From [Scytonema hofmanni] UTEX 2349 (GTDB taxonomy: Bacteria > Cyanobacteriota > Cyanobacteriia > Cyanobacteriales > Nostocaceae): DNA of 30,494 bases. Positions 1 to 8,234 of the stretch are shown one piece after another; position 1 is the stretch's first letter; the number at the start of each line of letters is the position of its first letter. The notes below the pieces were generated by a model. It ran no database searches, was not told the DNA's origin, and saw only the letters and a program-made list of their open reading frames with translations. The position numbers and the translations under genes are program-made. Location: assembly GCF_000582685.1 (NCBI RefSeq), contig NZ_KK073769.1, positions 1,398,750-1,429,243 of the forward strand, given 5' to 3'.

Positions 1-43
1 CTCCTGAGTGCTAGTCACGTAGATGCAAGGATTTTGGGTTATT

Positions 44-1186
44 TTAGCCTCTTATCTTGCACCTGAATATATTTCTTTGGTCTGATGATCTGAGAATGTA
101 AGCTTTTCTTTCTTTTTCAGCAAACCCTACTGTAGCGGTAGTACCTATATTAAATAGTGCATTAATTGCTGTAATACGAACAAACAAATTTTTATCAATC
201 AAAGCCTGATGAAGTGTACATATAGCTTTATCACTGCCGATTTCCCCTAACGCTGATGTAACTGCCATACGAACTATAAAACATTCATCATTAAATGCTT
301 GGCTTAATTCATAAATAATAGTTTCATTCGCAATTTTCTCTAAGGTTTGAACAGCATTGAAGCGAATTATAAAATCTTGATTTTTTAAATCTTGAACTGT
401 GGAAATTATTAACGCTTCATTCTGACTTTTTCTATCTTCATAAACAACGCTTCCAGACTTATCATTTTTTTCATCTCCTATCTTCTGAGATGGTCTACAT
501 TCCATTAATGGAATGCCATTTCTATAAGATACTACTTCCCATACATATCCCCCACTTTCTAACATGGCGTTTTCAAACTCTTCTTCAAACTTTTGTCTTA
601 CATCAGGAACAGTTTGAGGTAATATATTTGAAAACCAATCCTTGTGTTTTGGATGAATTTTAAGTTCCTCAATGAAACTTTTGCTTTTCTCCTGAAACTC
701 CTGTTTTACCTCCCCCGCTAACCTCGCACCCAACATCAAATCCACATCCAACGCTAACTGCACCACCCGCACTGCTTGCGCTTCATCCTCCACCAAACCC
801 AACATCAGCGCTAGCGGTTCAGTCCACTTCAACAAATTCAAATAATCGCGTTTCAGCTTTGCATCACTCAAACTGGGTAGCAGCTTCCGCAAATATTCTG
901 CCGCGTAATACTCTTGAAATAGCTGATGGTGAAATTCAATTTGTTCTCGGTCTGCTCCCGTTTGAATTAAGTAATGTTTTAGCAAGTCTTGTAACCAATC
1001 CTTTGCCTTTTGCCCAGGAAAGTCTACTCTATTTTTGAGGAAATCTTCTAAAACAGCTTCAGCCTTTCCTCTGGAAATAGATAACCGAAAATCTGTTGGT
1101 TTTTCCTTGGGATTTTCTCCTTGCATCATTACAAAAGCAAGATGCTGCAAAAGCTCAGACTTCCATAGACGAAGCCCTTCTGAAAC
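44..1186 (-). pseudogene. C-terminal remnant of a NACHT/HEAT-repeat protein, 5' end removed at an IS66 element
   Basis: The frame is open from the IS66 inverted repeat at 1187 to a TAA at 44-46; the first possible start inside it is a TTG at 1150, so it has no convincing start of its own. The residues before that TTG (LWKSELLQHLAF) continue smoothly into the rest, which indicates the gene once extended further. The middle part (FHHQLFQEYYAAEYL, then a helical stretch with LALMLGLVEDE) is typical of the region after the NTPase in cyanobacterial NACHT proteins. The last third has two or three HEAT-like repeats (VRMAVTSALGEIGSD, VRITAINALFNIG). The tail after about residue 345 loses the repeat pattern and may be frameshifted. 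No Walker A or B motif is present. NACHT proteins are STAND NTPases often linked to signalling or phage defence; function here is presumably lost. Family assignment is by pattern recognition. Confidence 0.68.
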
Positions 1187-1214
1187 GTATCCGTTCAGGG
1201 GGGGGTAAGTGACG

Positions 1215-1340
1215 CAACTGGGGAACGCTACGCTAGATTGGGCGGTACCGGGTACGGGCTAGCAAGACCTAGTATGAGCCATCAAGATTGTCGCAGCCCG
1301 CACCCGGCACTCCGCTTCGCCGCCCAATCTTCCCCAGTTG
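1215..1340. repeat. 126-bp imperfect palindrome inside the IS66 noncoding arm
   Basis: The outer arms CAACTGGGGA (1215-1224) and TCCCCAGTTG (1331-1340) pair perfectly. After a 10-bp bulge on the left, AGATTGGGCGG (1235-1245) pairs with CCGCCCAATCT (1320-1330). An inner stem CCGGGTACGGGCT (1248-1260) pairs with AGCCCGCACCCGG (1295-1307) with one mismatch. The central loop is about 34 nt. Three consecutive long stems show that this is real structure. It may be a dispersed cyanobacterial palindromic repeat nested in the IS, or a structured RNA carried by it. No reading frame is evident in it. Confidence 0.72.
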
Positions 1341-1460
1341 CTGAATTACTGGTGGGGGTAGGTAGGGCTTACACACTGTACAAATTTTGGCTCCGGTACA
1401 TTAATTAACAAAAATACGCTGTTTCAGGCTTTTATCAATCATTCTTTGATCAATAGCGTT

Positions 1461-1485
1461 GGCGATGCCCGCCGCAGGCATCGCC
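1461..1485. repeat. Small perfect hairpin downstream of the transposase gene
   Basis: GGCGATGCC (1461-1469) and GGCATCGCC (1477-1485) form a 9-bp stem with a 7-nt loop. It lies 57 bp past the transposase stop codon and could serve as a terminator-like structure or be one copy of a GCGATGCC-type dispersed repeat. There is no clear T-run in the transposase direction. Confidence 0.5.
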
Positions 1486-1541
1486 TAGCCTAAAAATAAA
1501 GTAACAATCTTGACATCACATTTAACTCGTCTTGGTCATCG

Positions 1542-3053
1542 TCACTGATTAATGACTTTTGGAAGCAAAGAAGGAGCTTCTTTGCCTTGACGAGCATCAG
1601 CAACCGCTTGTGTCATAAACTCCAAGACATTACGTTGCTGAGATTTGAGAGTCGTAACCACAGTCAGCATTCGCGCCACAAAAGTGCTACCAGTCTTTGT
1701 TTGAGAACCAAAACTCGTACGCCGCCATATGACTGCCGGACGAATAGCTCTTTCTGCGGCATTATTTGTTGGCTCTACACCCTCCGTCGTCACAAAAAGC
1801 CACATTGCAGGTTCGACTTTAAGTAGTTGACGACAAGTACGAACAGTTTTAGCTAGAGGAGTTTTTTCACGTGATGTAATCTCGTAATCAGCTGCTTCTT
1901 GCAATAGTGTTTTTATACTGCTACGAGTATCTTGGACTAACTCGGCAAAATCAGAACGAGTCAGAGTTCCATCCCTTACCCGATGCCATAGCTCGAATAA
2001 TTTTTCTTGTTGCTTAACTAGCGCAGTCCCTAATTCTTGCGATACCCCAGTCCGTTCCGAGATTTTGGTAAATTCGCGTTTCAAATGTGCCCAGCACAAC
2101 TGTCTGTGTCCTATATCTACCCAGTTGTAAGATGCATATCTGTCTGAATTTAAAATGCCTGTAAAGTTCTCACCCAGAAGGTTTTGAGCGGCTTGGGTGC
2201 AACGAGTCAGGGCAATCTGAAAAAATGTAACTAGGGGTGTAACTGCAACCCAAAGCCAAGCCTGATTCTCTTTCGGGTTGCAACCGTCGATATTACCTTG
2301 TCTAAAGCTTGTCTCATCTGCTCCAACAACATCCGATTGCTGAATGTACTGTTTGGCTTCATCCACACAACTTGCAATTGCATTACTCGCTTCCAGCCTG
2401 AGTTTGTTGACTGTTCCCAACGACATCGAGATGTCAAATAATTCTGCTAGGGCGCTTTGTACCATACGGTGACTGTTGTGGTATACCGCACTCAACAAAG
2501 CAACGGTTGCAACAACTCTGACGCCGTATCCAGTCTTGTTTATGTTCTCCGGCAATATTGCACGAGTCTGTGTTCCACATTGAGAACAAGTCAATTGGTG
2601 TAAGCGATGTTCTATAACTATGGGTTCAATGGGCGGAATCTCAACTATCTGGTGTCTGTATGGATTCTCATCAACTCCAGTTAGGCTTTCTCCACAACCA
2701 GAGCATATTGTTGGATGATGCTCAACCACCTCTGTGCATTCTTCTGGTGGGTATAAGTCACGATTTTTACCTTCATGACCTGGTTGCCCTCCCCGTTTTT
2801 TGTTACTTTTCTTTTTCTCCTGCTTTTTCCCAAATCCTGGCGGGTCTGCACTAGGAGGTGATGATGAATTTTGAGATGTACGATTAGCTTTCTCTAATAG
2901 CTGTTGCTGGATTGTCAGGACTTCTGCTAATTGTTTTTCTAAGCTTTCGATTTGCTGCCCCATCCCCTCTACCAGTTTTTGGACGCTGGCTGGAGTTTTT
3001 TCCCAATCAACACGGGGTATCTGCTCGATGTAGGATAGGTGCTTTTGTTCCAT
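1542..3053 (-). CDS. tnpC: IS66-family transposase (TnpC type)
   Basis: DDE transposase that moves the surrounding element. I chose the ATG at 3053 (protein begins MEQKHLSYIEQ, 503 aa); an in-frame start 60 bp upstream at 3113 would add residues not typical of the family. Domains in order: an N-terminal helical segment with a leucine-rich coiled coil and an NSSSPPSADPP linker (about residues 25-75), a basic KKRGGQPGHEGKNRD stretch, a zinc-binding region with two CxxC pairs (CSGCGES and CSQCGTQ), then the catalytic domain. The catalytic acids are in VGADETSFR, LNSDRYASYNW and EPTNNAAERAIRP, the last being the IS66 signature carrying the glutamate. The gene looks intact, and the terminal repeats are present, so the element may still be active. 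Confidence 0.93.
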   Translation of the reverse strand: MEQKHLSYIEQIPRVDWEKTPASVQKLVEGMGQQIESLEKQLAEVLTIQQQLLEKANRTSQNSSSPPSADPPGFGKKQEKKKSNKKRGGQPGHEGKNRDLYPPEECTEVVEHHPTICSGCGESLTGVDENPYRHQIVEIPPIEPIVIEHRLHQLTCSQCGTQTRAILPENINKTGYGVRVVATVALLSAVYHNSHRMVQSALAELFDISMSLGTVNKLRLEASNAIASCVDEAKQYIQQSDVVGADETSFRQGNIDGCNPKENQAWLWVAVTPLVTFFQIALTRCTQAAQNLLGENFTGILNSDRYASYNWVDIGHRQLCWAHLKREFTKISERTGVSQELGTALVKQQEKLFELWHRVRDGTLTRSDFAELVQDTRSSIKTLLQEAADYEITSREKTPLAKTVRTCRQLLKVEPAMWLFVTTEGVEPTNNAAERAIRPAVIWRRTSFGSQTKTGSTFVARMLTVVTTLKSQQRNVLEFMTQAVADARQGKEAPSLLPKVINQ

Positions 3054-3282
3054 AAATTTCACATTACCAGATTTTGGTCTCCCTAATTGACGATCGCCTG
3101 ACAACCCCAACAATTGTTACTAAATTTGAGGAGCCCACGACGTAGCTAGATCAACCAATTAAATCGCCTGTAACTCTTATTCTCTCGTTACCCCCCTGAA
3201 CGGTTACATTGACACAGGCTTTGGTGCATTAATTAATTGTAATTCTGACTACCGATTTGAAATGTTAAGAAAATACATCTTT

Positions 3283-3435
3283 GGCAAGCTTATGCTTCTA
3301 ATTCTGTTTTCTGGCAAAGTTATGGTTCCAATCACTCAAAAGTGACTAAAAGCGCCTAACGGAAAATCAACGTTTTACCCAGAGTCGCGGCAAAGTTATG
3401 GTTCCAGTCACGGCAAAGTTATGGTTCCAACGACA
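3283..3435 (-). repeat. Four 18-bp direct repeats resembling one terminus of an IS21/Tn7-like transposon
   Basis: GGCAAAGTTATGGTTCCA occurs exactly at 3313-3330, 3389-3406 and 3412-3429. A degenerate copy lies at 3283-3300 (GGCAAGCTTATGCTTCTA). The outermost copy ends in ACGACA at 3430-3435, so the reverse complement begins TGTCGTTGGAACC. Several same-orientation transposase-binding sites running inward from a TGT end is the organisation of IS21, Tn5053 and Tn7-like ends. No matching transposase or second end was seen in the window, so this looks like an orphan end. Confidence 0.55.
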
Positions 3436-3500
3436 TTAAATTACAACTATGTATTACATTCGCCAACAGTATCTTCACTATATCTACCCCAAATTGGGAT

Positions 3501-3535
3501 ATTCCCAATGGCATGGCGTATCGGGCATTGGGAAT
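3501..3535. repeat. 10-bp perfect inverted repeat downstream of purF
   Basis: ATTCCCAATG (3501-3510) and CATTGGGAAT (3526-3535) are separated by 15 nt, about 70 bp past the purF stop. It could help terminate purF, though no T-run follows in that direction. The nearby CCCATTGCCCATCGCCC tract (about 3583-3600) belongs to the short low-complexity repeats common in this genome. Confidence 0.35.
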
Positions 3536-3604
3536 TAAACACGCACAATTTTTGATCGCGTTCTAATATGATTCTTTCCATGCCCATTGCCCATCGCCCA
3601 GTCC

Positions 3605-5077
3605 CTAGACTACTGCTTTTTCTAATATCAATTTAGAACCTTTCACTGCTTCCGGAATTGAGGTTGGGTAATTGCCAGTAAAGCAAGCAGAACAAAAATT
3701 ATTGGTGTCTTCTCGCGTTGCTTCTAGCATTCCGTCCCAACTGAGATAGGCTAGGCTATCTACTTCTAGTTGTTTAGCAATTTCTTCTACTGATTTGGTG
3801 GCTGCAATTAGCTGATCCTGGGTGTCGGTATCGATACCGTAGAAACAAGGGTGAGTTACTGGGGGTGAGGAAATTCGCATATGTACTTCCACTACACCCG
3901 CATCCCGCAAGGTTTTGACGAGTTTTCGGCTGGTTGTACCCCGAACGATAGAATCATCAACAATCACGACCCTTTTGCCGTATAGCACATCTTTGAGGGG
4001 ATTTAGTTTCATTTTGATTCCCGATTCGCGCATCATTTGTGTTGGCTGAATGAAGGTGCGCCCGACGTAACGATTCTTAATCAATCCTTCGGCGTAGGCA
4101 ATACCAGAAGTTTGAGAAAAGCCGATCGCAGCTGGGATGCCAGAATCAGGAACACCAAAAACAATATCTGCTTCTACACCAGATTCTTCAGCTAGTCGCC
4201 GCCCTAAACGCAATCGGTAGCTGTACAACGTTTCATTGTGCATCATACTGTCAGGACGGGCAAAGTATATCATCTCAAAGATACATAGCTTTTTTTGGGG
4301 TTGTTGAGTCCAGGGGAAGGAAGCTAAACCATCTTCGGTAATCCAAACTAATTCGCCCGGTTCCACCTCGCGCAGATAATCGGCACCAATGATATCTAAT
4401 CCACAGGTTTCTGATGCGAGTACATAGCGAACTGGATTTTCACCTAAGGTGCCAATTACTAGGGGACGAATGCCATTAGGATCGCGAACACCCATGACAC
4501 CAGTTGGAGTGCCAATTACTAAACTAAAAGCACCATTGCAGCGGTTAAATGCGCGAATGCAGCCTTCTAACCAGTCTGCACCAGCATTAATTTCTTCGGC
4601 GATCGCAAAAGCAATCATTTCTGAATCGGTTGTCGTCACTAAGTTGCATTTGGTCTTTAGCAACTCTTCCCGCAATTGCCCGGTATTGACTAAATTTCCA
4701 TTATGTGCTAAGGCTATTGAACCCAGACGAGTTTCGACAACAGCAGGCTGGGCATTAACTTTCCGGCTAGAACCTGTAGTTGAGTAACGAGTGTGACCAA
4801 CGGCTAAGTTACCCGGTAGCTGACTCAAAATGGATTCGTTAAACACATGGGATACCAAACCCATATCTTTGTGCAGGTGTACTTGTTCCCCTGCAAATGT
4901 GGCAATTCCCGCTGACTCTTGACCTCGGTGTTGGAGGGCATAAAGTCCAAAGTAGGTCAGTTTAGCGACGTCTTCCCCTGGTGCGTAGATGCCAAAAACA
5001 CCGCAAGCTTCTTCTGGCTTGTCAGCACGGTTTTCAATTGCGTGGTCATCCAAGGAGAGGGAATGGTTAGGAATCAT
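3605..5077 (-). CDS. purF: Amidophosphoribosyltransferase
   Basis: Catalyses the first committed step of purine synthesis in the cytosol: PRPP plus glutamine gives 5-phosphoribosylamine. The 490-aa length is normal. A short N-terminal propeptide precedes the expected nucleophile (PEEAC-GVFG, Cys25 by direct count), which becomes the N-terminal residue of the mature glutaminase domain. The glutaminase domain continues with QHRGQESAGI and GHTRYSTTG. The C-terminal phosphoribosyltransferase domain has the PRPP loop VVIVDDSIVRGTT. Cysteines in CIFEMIYFARPDS, HPCFYGID and FCSAC fit the four ligands of the structural 4Fe-4S cluster seen in Bacillus-type enzymes, which are regulated by purine nucleotides and oxygen-sensitive. 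It lies downstream of purL on the same strand with a 265-bp gap holding palindromic repeats. Confidence 0.97.
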   Translation of the reverse strand: MIPNHSLSLDDHAIENRADKPEEACGVFGIYAPGEDVAKLTYFGLYALQHRGQESAGIATFAGEQVHLHKDMGLVSHVFNESILSQLPGNLAVGHTRYSTTGSSRKVNAQPAVVETRLGSIALAHNGNLVNTGQLREELLKTKCNLVTTTDSEMIAFAIAEEINAGADWLEGCIRAFNRCNGAFSLVIGTPTGVMGVRDPNGIRPLVIGTLGENPVRYVLASETCGLDIIGADYLREVEPGELVWITEDGLASFPWTQQPQKKLCIFEMIYFARPDSMMHNETLYSYRLRLGRRLAEESGVEADIVFGVPDSGIPAAIGFSQTSGIAYAEGLIKNRYVGRTFIQPTQMMRESGIKMKLNPLKDVLYGKRVVIVDDSIVRGTTSRKLVKTLRDAGVVEVHMRISSPPVTHPCFYGIDTDTQDQLIAATKSVEEIAKQLEVDSLAYLSWDGMLEATREDTNNFCSACFTGNYPTSIPEAVKGSKLILEKAVV

Positions 5078-5288
5078 GCTACAGCTTTGCTCCAGACGAG
5101 ATTTTGAGTCAGTGGGATGGATATATAAGTGAATGTTTTCAGAAATATTAACTGACCTTAATAAATCGTTAACAATCCATATACATATAACAGTAGCTTA
5201 ATCATGCTTGGGGATAGCAAACATTCGTGGTGAATATTCAGGAGTCAAGAATCAAGAGTCATAAGTCTTCACTTCGCTCCTGCTGTAG

Positions 5289-5349
5289 AGACGCGAAATT
5301 TCGCGTCTGTCCAAAGTTGTAGAGACGCGAAATTTCGCGTCTCTACAAC
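5289..5349. repeat. Tandem pair of GACGCGAAATTTCGCGTC palindromes overlapping the purL stop
   Basis: The first copy is a perfect 20-bp palindrome (5289-5308). The second is a perfect 34-bp palindrome (5316-5349) extending outward through GTTGTAGAG and CTCTACAAC. The second copy covers the last codons and the TAG stop of purL. A related degenerate copy, GTAGAGAC to GTCTCTAC, lies at 8649-8676. This is a dispersed palindromic family; next to purL it would form a strong RNA hairpin and may protect or terminate the transcript. Confidence 0.75.
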
Positions 5350-7802
5350 TCGGCATCTTTTAAACGTCTTTCAATCGCATGGGAATAGCGATGGCTCATA
5401 TCTTCGATCCTAACCTTCATTAAACTTTGGTTATCGGAGGTTAGCACCCCAAAATCAGTGTTGGAATTACTAACCTTGCCAAGTTTCTGCCAATAATTAG
5501 CCAATTGTTCATTTAATAAAGATTCCCAAATTTCTTGCTGTTCTAACGCTACAGAAACAACAATTCGCGCTCCACCTTCACCAAACAGCGCTTCGTCCCA
5601 CCTAAGTTGTGAATTGCTTGATGGTAATCCTAAATTAATTTGAGCAGCAAGTTTGCCAGCGATGCAACATTCTGCCAAAGCAACAGCCAAACCACCCTCA
5701 GCACAATCATGAGCTGAACGAATCCAGCCATTCCGAATTCCTTGACGACAAACTTTTTGTACACACCTTTCCAATTCAAAATCTACCCGTGGAGGGCGTC
5801 CAGCTACAGTATTATGGATGGTGGCTAAATATTCGGATGCGCCCAATTCAACTTTAGATTTCAAAGGCAATCCTAAAAGATAAATAATATCACCTTCGGC
5901 TTGCCATGCTTGACCGCAAATTTTACTTAAATCAGGAATCAACCCGACCATCCCCACAACCGGGGTAGGATAAATTGGTTGCGGGTTGCCTTCTGAGTCG
6001 AAAGTTTCATTGTAAAGTGAGACATTACCCCCAGTAACCGGCGTTCCTAATTCTCGACAACCTTCAGCCAAACCGCGACAAGATAAAGCTAATTGCCAAT
6101 AACCAATCGCTTTTTCTGGACTGCCGAAATTTAAGTTATCAGTCACCGCTATAGGTTCAGCACCCACACAACTCAGATTGCGTGCAGCTTCAGCCACAAC
6201 TGCCTTAGCACCCTCGTAGGGGTCAAGATAGACGTAACGAGGATTGCAATCAACTGTAGCAGCAACAGCGCTTTGGGGAGTAGGGGTTTCGGAGGGAGAT
6301 AAGGGAGATGAGGGAGATAGGGGGGTTTCGGAGGTAGGAGAAGAATTCTTTTCGTCCCCCTGCTCCCTGCCCCCTGCCCCTTGTCCCCTTGTCTCCTTGT
6401 CCTCCTCAAGGGGACGCAACCGAACGACAGCTGCATCAGCGCCACCTGGTAAGATAATGGTGTTATTTTGCACTTGATGATCGTATTGGCGATAAACCCA
6501 ACGTTTTGATGCGATCGTTGGCGTATCAAGTAAAGTCAAAAGGATATCATTCCAACTTTGCAGGCTTCCTTGAATTTCAATGCCAGCAGTTGTGCAAGCA
6601 GGAAGAGAATTAGGTGTCCATTCCCAAGCTTTTAAAGCATATTCTGGTGGTTCTGTCAATAATTCTCGTTCATACAATGGGGTATTTTCTGCCAAAGCTT
6701 CAGCGGGAATTTCTGCTGCTATTTCACCTTGAAATAATATTCTAACAATGGGTTCAGCAATAACTTCCCCCGCAACGACTGCTTGCAGTCCCCAACGGTG
6801 GAAAATATCAATTAATTCTTGTTCGCGTCCCTTGTGTGCCACAAACAGCATTCTTTCTTGAGATTCCGAAAGCAGATATTCATAGGGAACCATCCCCGAT
6901 TCTCGCACGGGTATTTTATCTAAATCTAGTTCAATGCCGACACCACCTTTTGCAGCCATTTCTGATGTGGAACAAGTAATGCCAGCTGCACCCATATCCT
7001 GCGCGGCAACGACTGCACCTGTTTTAAAGGCTTCCAAACAAGCTTCAATTAACGATTTTTCTAAAAATGGGTCGCCAACTTGCACGGCTGGACGGTTATC
7101 TAGTGATTCATCGCTGAGTTCTGCACTGGCAAAACTTGCACCACCCATACCATCGCGTCCGGTGGTAGAACCAACATATAATACCGGATTCCCTAAACCA
7201 GATGCCCCAGATTTGACAATTTCTGGAGTTTCCATCAATCCTAGCGCCATGACGTTCACTAGGGGATTCCCGGAGTAAGCAGAGTCAAAGTATACTTCGC
7301 CTCCGACGGTGGGCACCCCGACGCAGTTACCATAATGAGATATTCCCGCTACCACACCACTGAAAAGCCGTTGAGTTTTGGCATCTTCCAGGGAACCGAA
7401 GCGCAAGGAGTTTAAAAGAGCAATGGGACGCGCACCCATTGTAAATATATCTCTGAGGATGCCTCCTACGCCAGTGGCTGCTCCTTGAAAGGGTTCGACA
7501 GCTGAGGGGTGATTATGAGATTCAATTTTAAACGCAAGTTGCAATCCGTCGCCTAAATCGACAACGCCAGCATTTTCACCTGGACCAACGAGAATGCGCG
7601 ATCCTGTTGTGGGAAACTGTTTTAATAATGGTCGTGAATTTTTGTAACAACAATGCTCTGACCACATCACCCCAAACATTCCTAGTTCGGCTTTGTTGGG
7701 ATGACGTCCTAACCTACGGACAATTTCTTCATATTCATCAGGCTTTAAACCTTCTTTGGCAATTTCTTCAGCGGAAAAGGCTGGTTTTGAGCTTGCAGTC
7801 AT
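5343..7802 (-). CDS. purL: Phosphoribosylformylglycinamidine synthase subunit PurL, with an in-frame repeat insertion
   Basis: Large subunit of FGAM synthase, which with PurQ and PurS converts FGAR and glutamine to FGAM in purine synthesis. I chose the ATG at 7802 (MTASSKPAFSAEEIA, 819 aa); a start at 7829 would add nine unusual residues. Recognisable blocks are GMFGVMWSEHCCYKNS, FKIESHNHPSAVEPFQGAATG, GGASFASAELS, a second half starting NLSCVGAEPIAVTDN, and GGNVSLYNET. Residues of roughly 463-512, between the two duplicated halves, form a Glu/Gly/Ser/Pro-rich low-complexity linker encoded by repeat DNA at 6266-6413. This makes the protein longer than ordinary PurL. The insertion keeps the frame and sits at a domain junction, so the enzyme is probably functional. 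purF follows on the same strand. Confidence 0.96.
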   Translation of the reverse strand: MTASSKPAFSAEEIAKEGLKPDEYEEIVRRLGRHPNKAELGMFGVMWSEHCCYKNSRPLLKQFPTTGSRILVGPGENAGVVDLGDGLQLAFKIESHNHPSAVEPFQGAATGVGGILRDIFTMGARPIALLNSLRFGSLEDAKTQRLFSGVVAGISHYGNCVGVPTVGGEVYFDSAYSGNPLVNVMALGLMETPEIVKSGASGLGNPVLYVGSTTGRDGMGGASFASAELSDESLDNRPAVQVGDPFLEKSLIEACLEAFKTGAVVAAQDMGAAGITCSTSEMAAKGGVGIELDLDKIPVRESGMVPYEYLLSESQERMLFVAHKGREQELIDIFHRWGLQAVVAGEVIAEPIVRILFQGEIAAEIPAEALAENTPLYERELLTEPPEYALKAWEWTPNSLPACTTAGIEIQGSLQSWNDILLTLLDTPTIASKRWVYRQYDHQVQNNTIILPGGADAAVVRLRPLEEDKETRGQGAGGREQGDEKNSSPTSETPLSPSSPLSPSETPTPQSAVAATVDCNPRYVYLDPYEGAKAVVAEAARNLSCVGAEPIAVTDNLNFGSPEKAIGYWQLALSCRGLAEGCRELGTPVTGGNVSLYNETFDSEGNPQPIYPTPVVGMVGLIPDLSKICGQAWQAEGDIIYLLGLPLKSKVELGASEYLATIHNTVAGRPPRVDFELERCVQKVCRQGIRNGWIRSAHDCAEGGLAVALAECCIAGKLAAQINLGLPSSNSQLRWDEALFGEGGARIVVSVALEQQEIWESLLNEQLANYWQKLGKVSNSNTDFGVLTSDNQSLMKVRIEDMSHRYSHAIERRLKDAEL
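6266..6413. repeat. Low-complexity repeat tract inserted within purL
   Basis: One half is a series of GGGAGATAA/GGGAGATGA-type units and two copies of GGGGTTTCGGAGG; the other half is CCCCTGC and CCCCTTGT units. The same kinds of unit occur in noncoding DNA at 13179-13294. Here they are translated as a Ser/Pro/Glu/Gly linker. Boundaries are approximate. Confidence 0.7.
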
Positions 7803-7841
7803 GAAAATGCACTCTGGGGGACAAAGCATTATTCTATCGAT

Positions 7842-8234
7842 TTACTTGCCTTGTAAATGCAGTTCCAGGAATGCAGATAATTCTTCTTTGGATATTTCTT
7901 TCTGAACTACTTGAATCACCAAGTTATAAGCTTGCTCTTGAGATAAGTTCAAACTGTAGCCGTTTAAGTTAAAAAAAGTAAGCATAACAGCGAAAGCGGT
8001 GCGTTTGTTGCCATCAAGAAACGGATGATTCATTGCTAAATGGTACAGGTATGCTGCTGCTTGCTCACCAATTGTCGGATGAAGTAGTTCGCCAAAAAAG
8101 GTGGCTTGAGGTTGTGCCAGTGCTGAATCTAGTAAACCTTCGTCTCTAACACCAGATGTTCCACCAAATCTTTGAATTTGGCGTTGGTGAATATCTAAGA
8201 CTTGAGAAATAGTGAGAAATTTAGGAGTCTGCAA
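7842..8234 (-). CDS. doc: Death-on-curing (Doc/Fic) family toxin
   Basis: The Fic-fold core motif is present as HPFLDGNKRTAFA, containing the catalytic histidine and the phosphate-binding GNKR loop. Doc and Fic proteins transfer phosphate or AMP groups from nucleotides to target proteins; Doc phosphorylates elongation factor Tu. No ATG is available in this frame. I prefer the TTG at 8234 (about 130 aa, starting MQTPKFLTISQVLDIHQRQ), which overlaps the upstream gene's end by 14 bp; another TTG at 8267 would give 141 aa. The Asp in place of the usual Asn or Ala of Doc makes the motif closer to Fic, so transferase chemistry is uncertain. The gene before it is the probable antitoxin, and overlap implies translational coupling. 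Confidence 0.86.
   Translation of the reverse strand: MQTPKFLTISQVLDIHQRQIQRFGGTSGVRDEGLLDSALAQPQATFFGELLHPTIGEQAAAYLYHLAMNHPFLDGNKRTAFAVMLTFFNLNGYSLNLSQEQAYNLVIQVVQKEISKEELSAFLELHLQGK

Larger units (their letters stand above)
1187..3207 (-). mobile_element. IS66-family insertion sequence, about 2.0 kb, apparently complete
   Basis: The ends are matching inverted repeats: 1187-1208 reads GTATCCGTTCAGGGGGGGG then TAAG, and the reverse complement of 3187-3207 reads GTAACCGTTCAGGGGGGTAA. They differ by one substitution and two extra G residues. IS66 elements characteristically start with GTA. Between them lies one intact transposase gene of TnpC type, with no TnpA or TnpB accessory genes. A 333-bp noncoding arm (1209-1541) sits at the left end. 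The 8-bp flanks (TCTGAAAC on the left, ATTGACAC on the right) do not match, so no target duplication is preserved. That suggests a deletion or recombination after insertion and agrees with the missing front of the adjacent NACHT gene. Confidence 0.82.

Noticed and set aside
1587..2854. Several plus- and minus-strand frames of 64-79 codons inside the IS66 element
   Set aside because: All are shadows of the intact transposase gene.
3283..3435. Possible small CRISPR array
   Set aside because: Repeats are 18 bp, spacers range from 5 to 58 bp, the first copy is degenerate, and no cas genes are near. A transposon end explains the pattern better.
6173..6529. 118-codon minus-strand frame across the purL insertion
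   Set aside because: It is another frame of the low-complexity tract; the purL frame is continuous and conserved on both sides.
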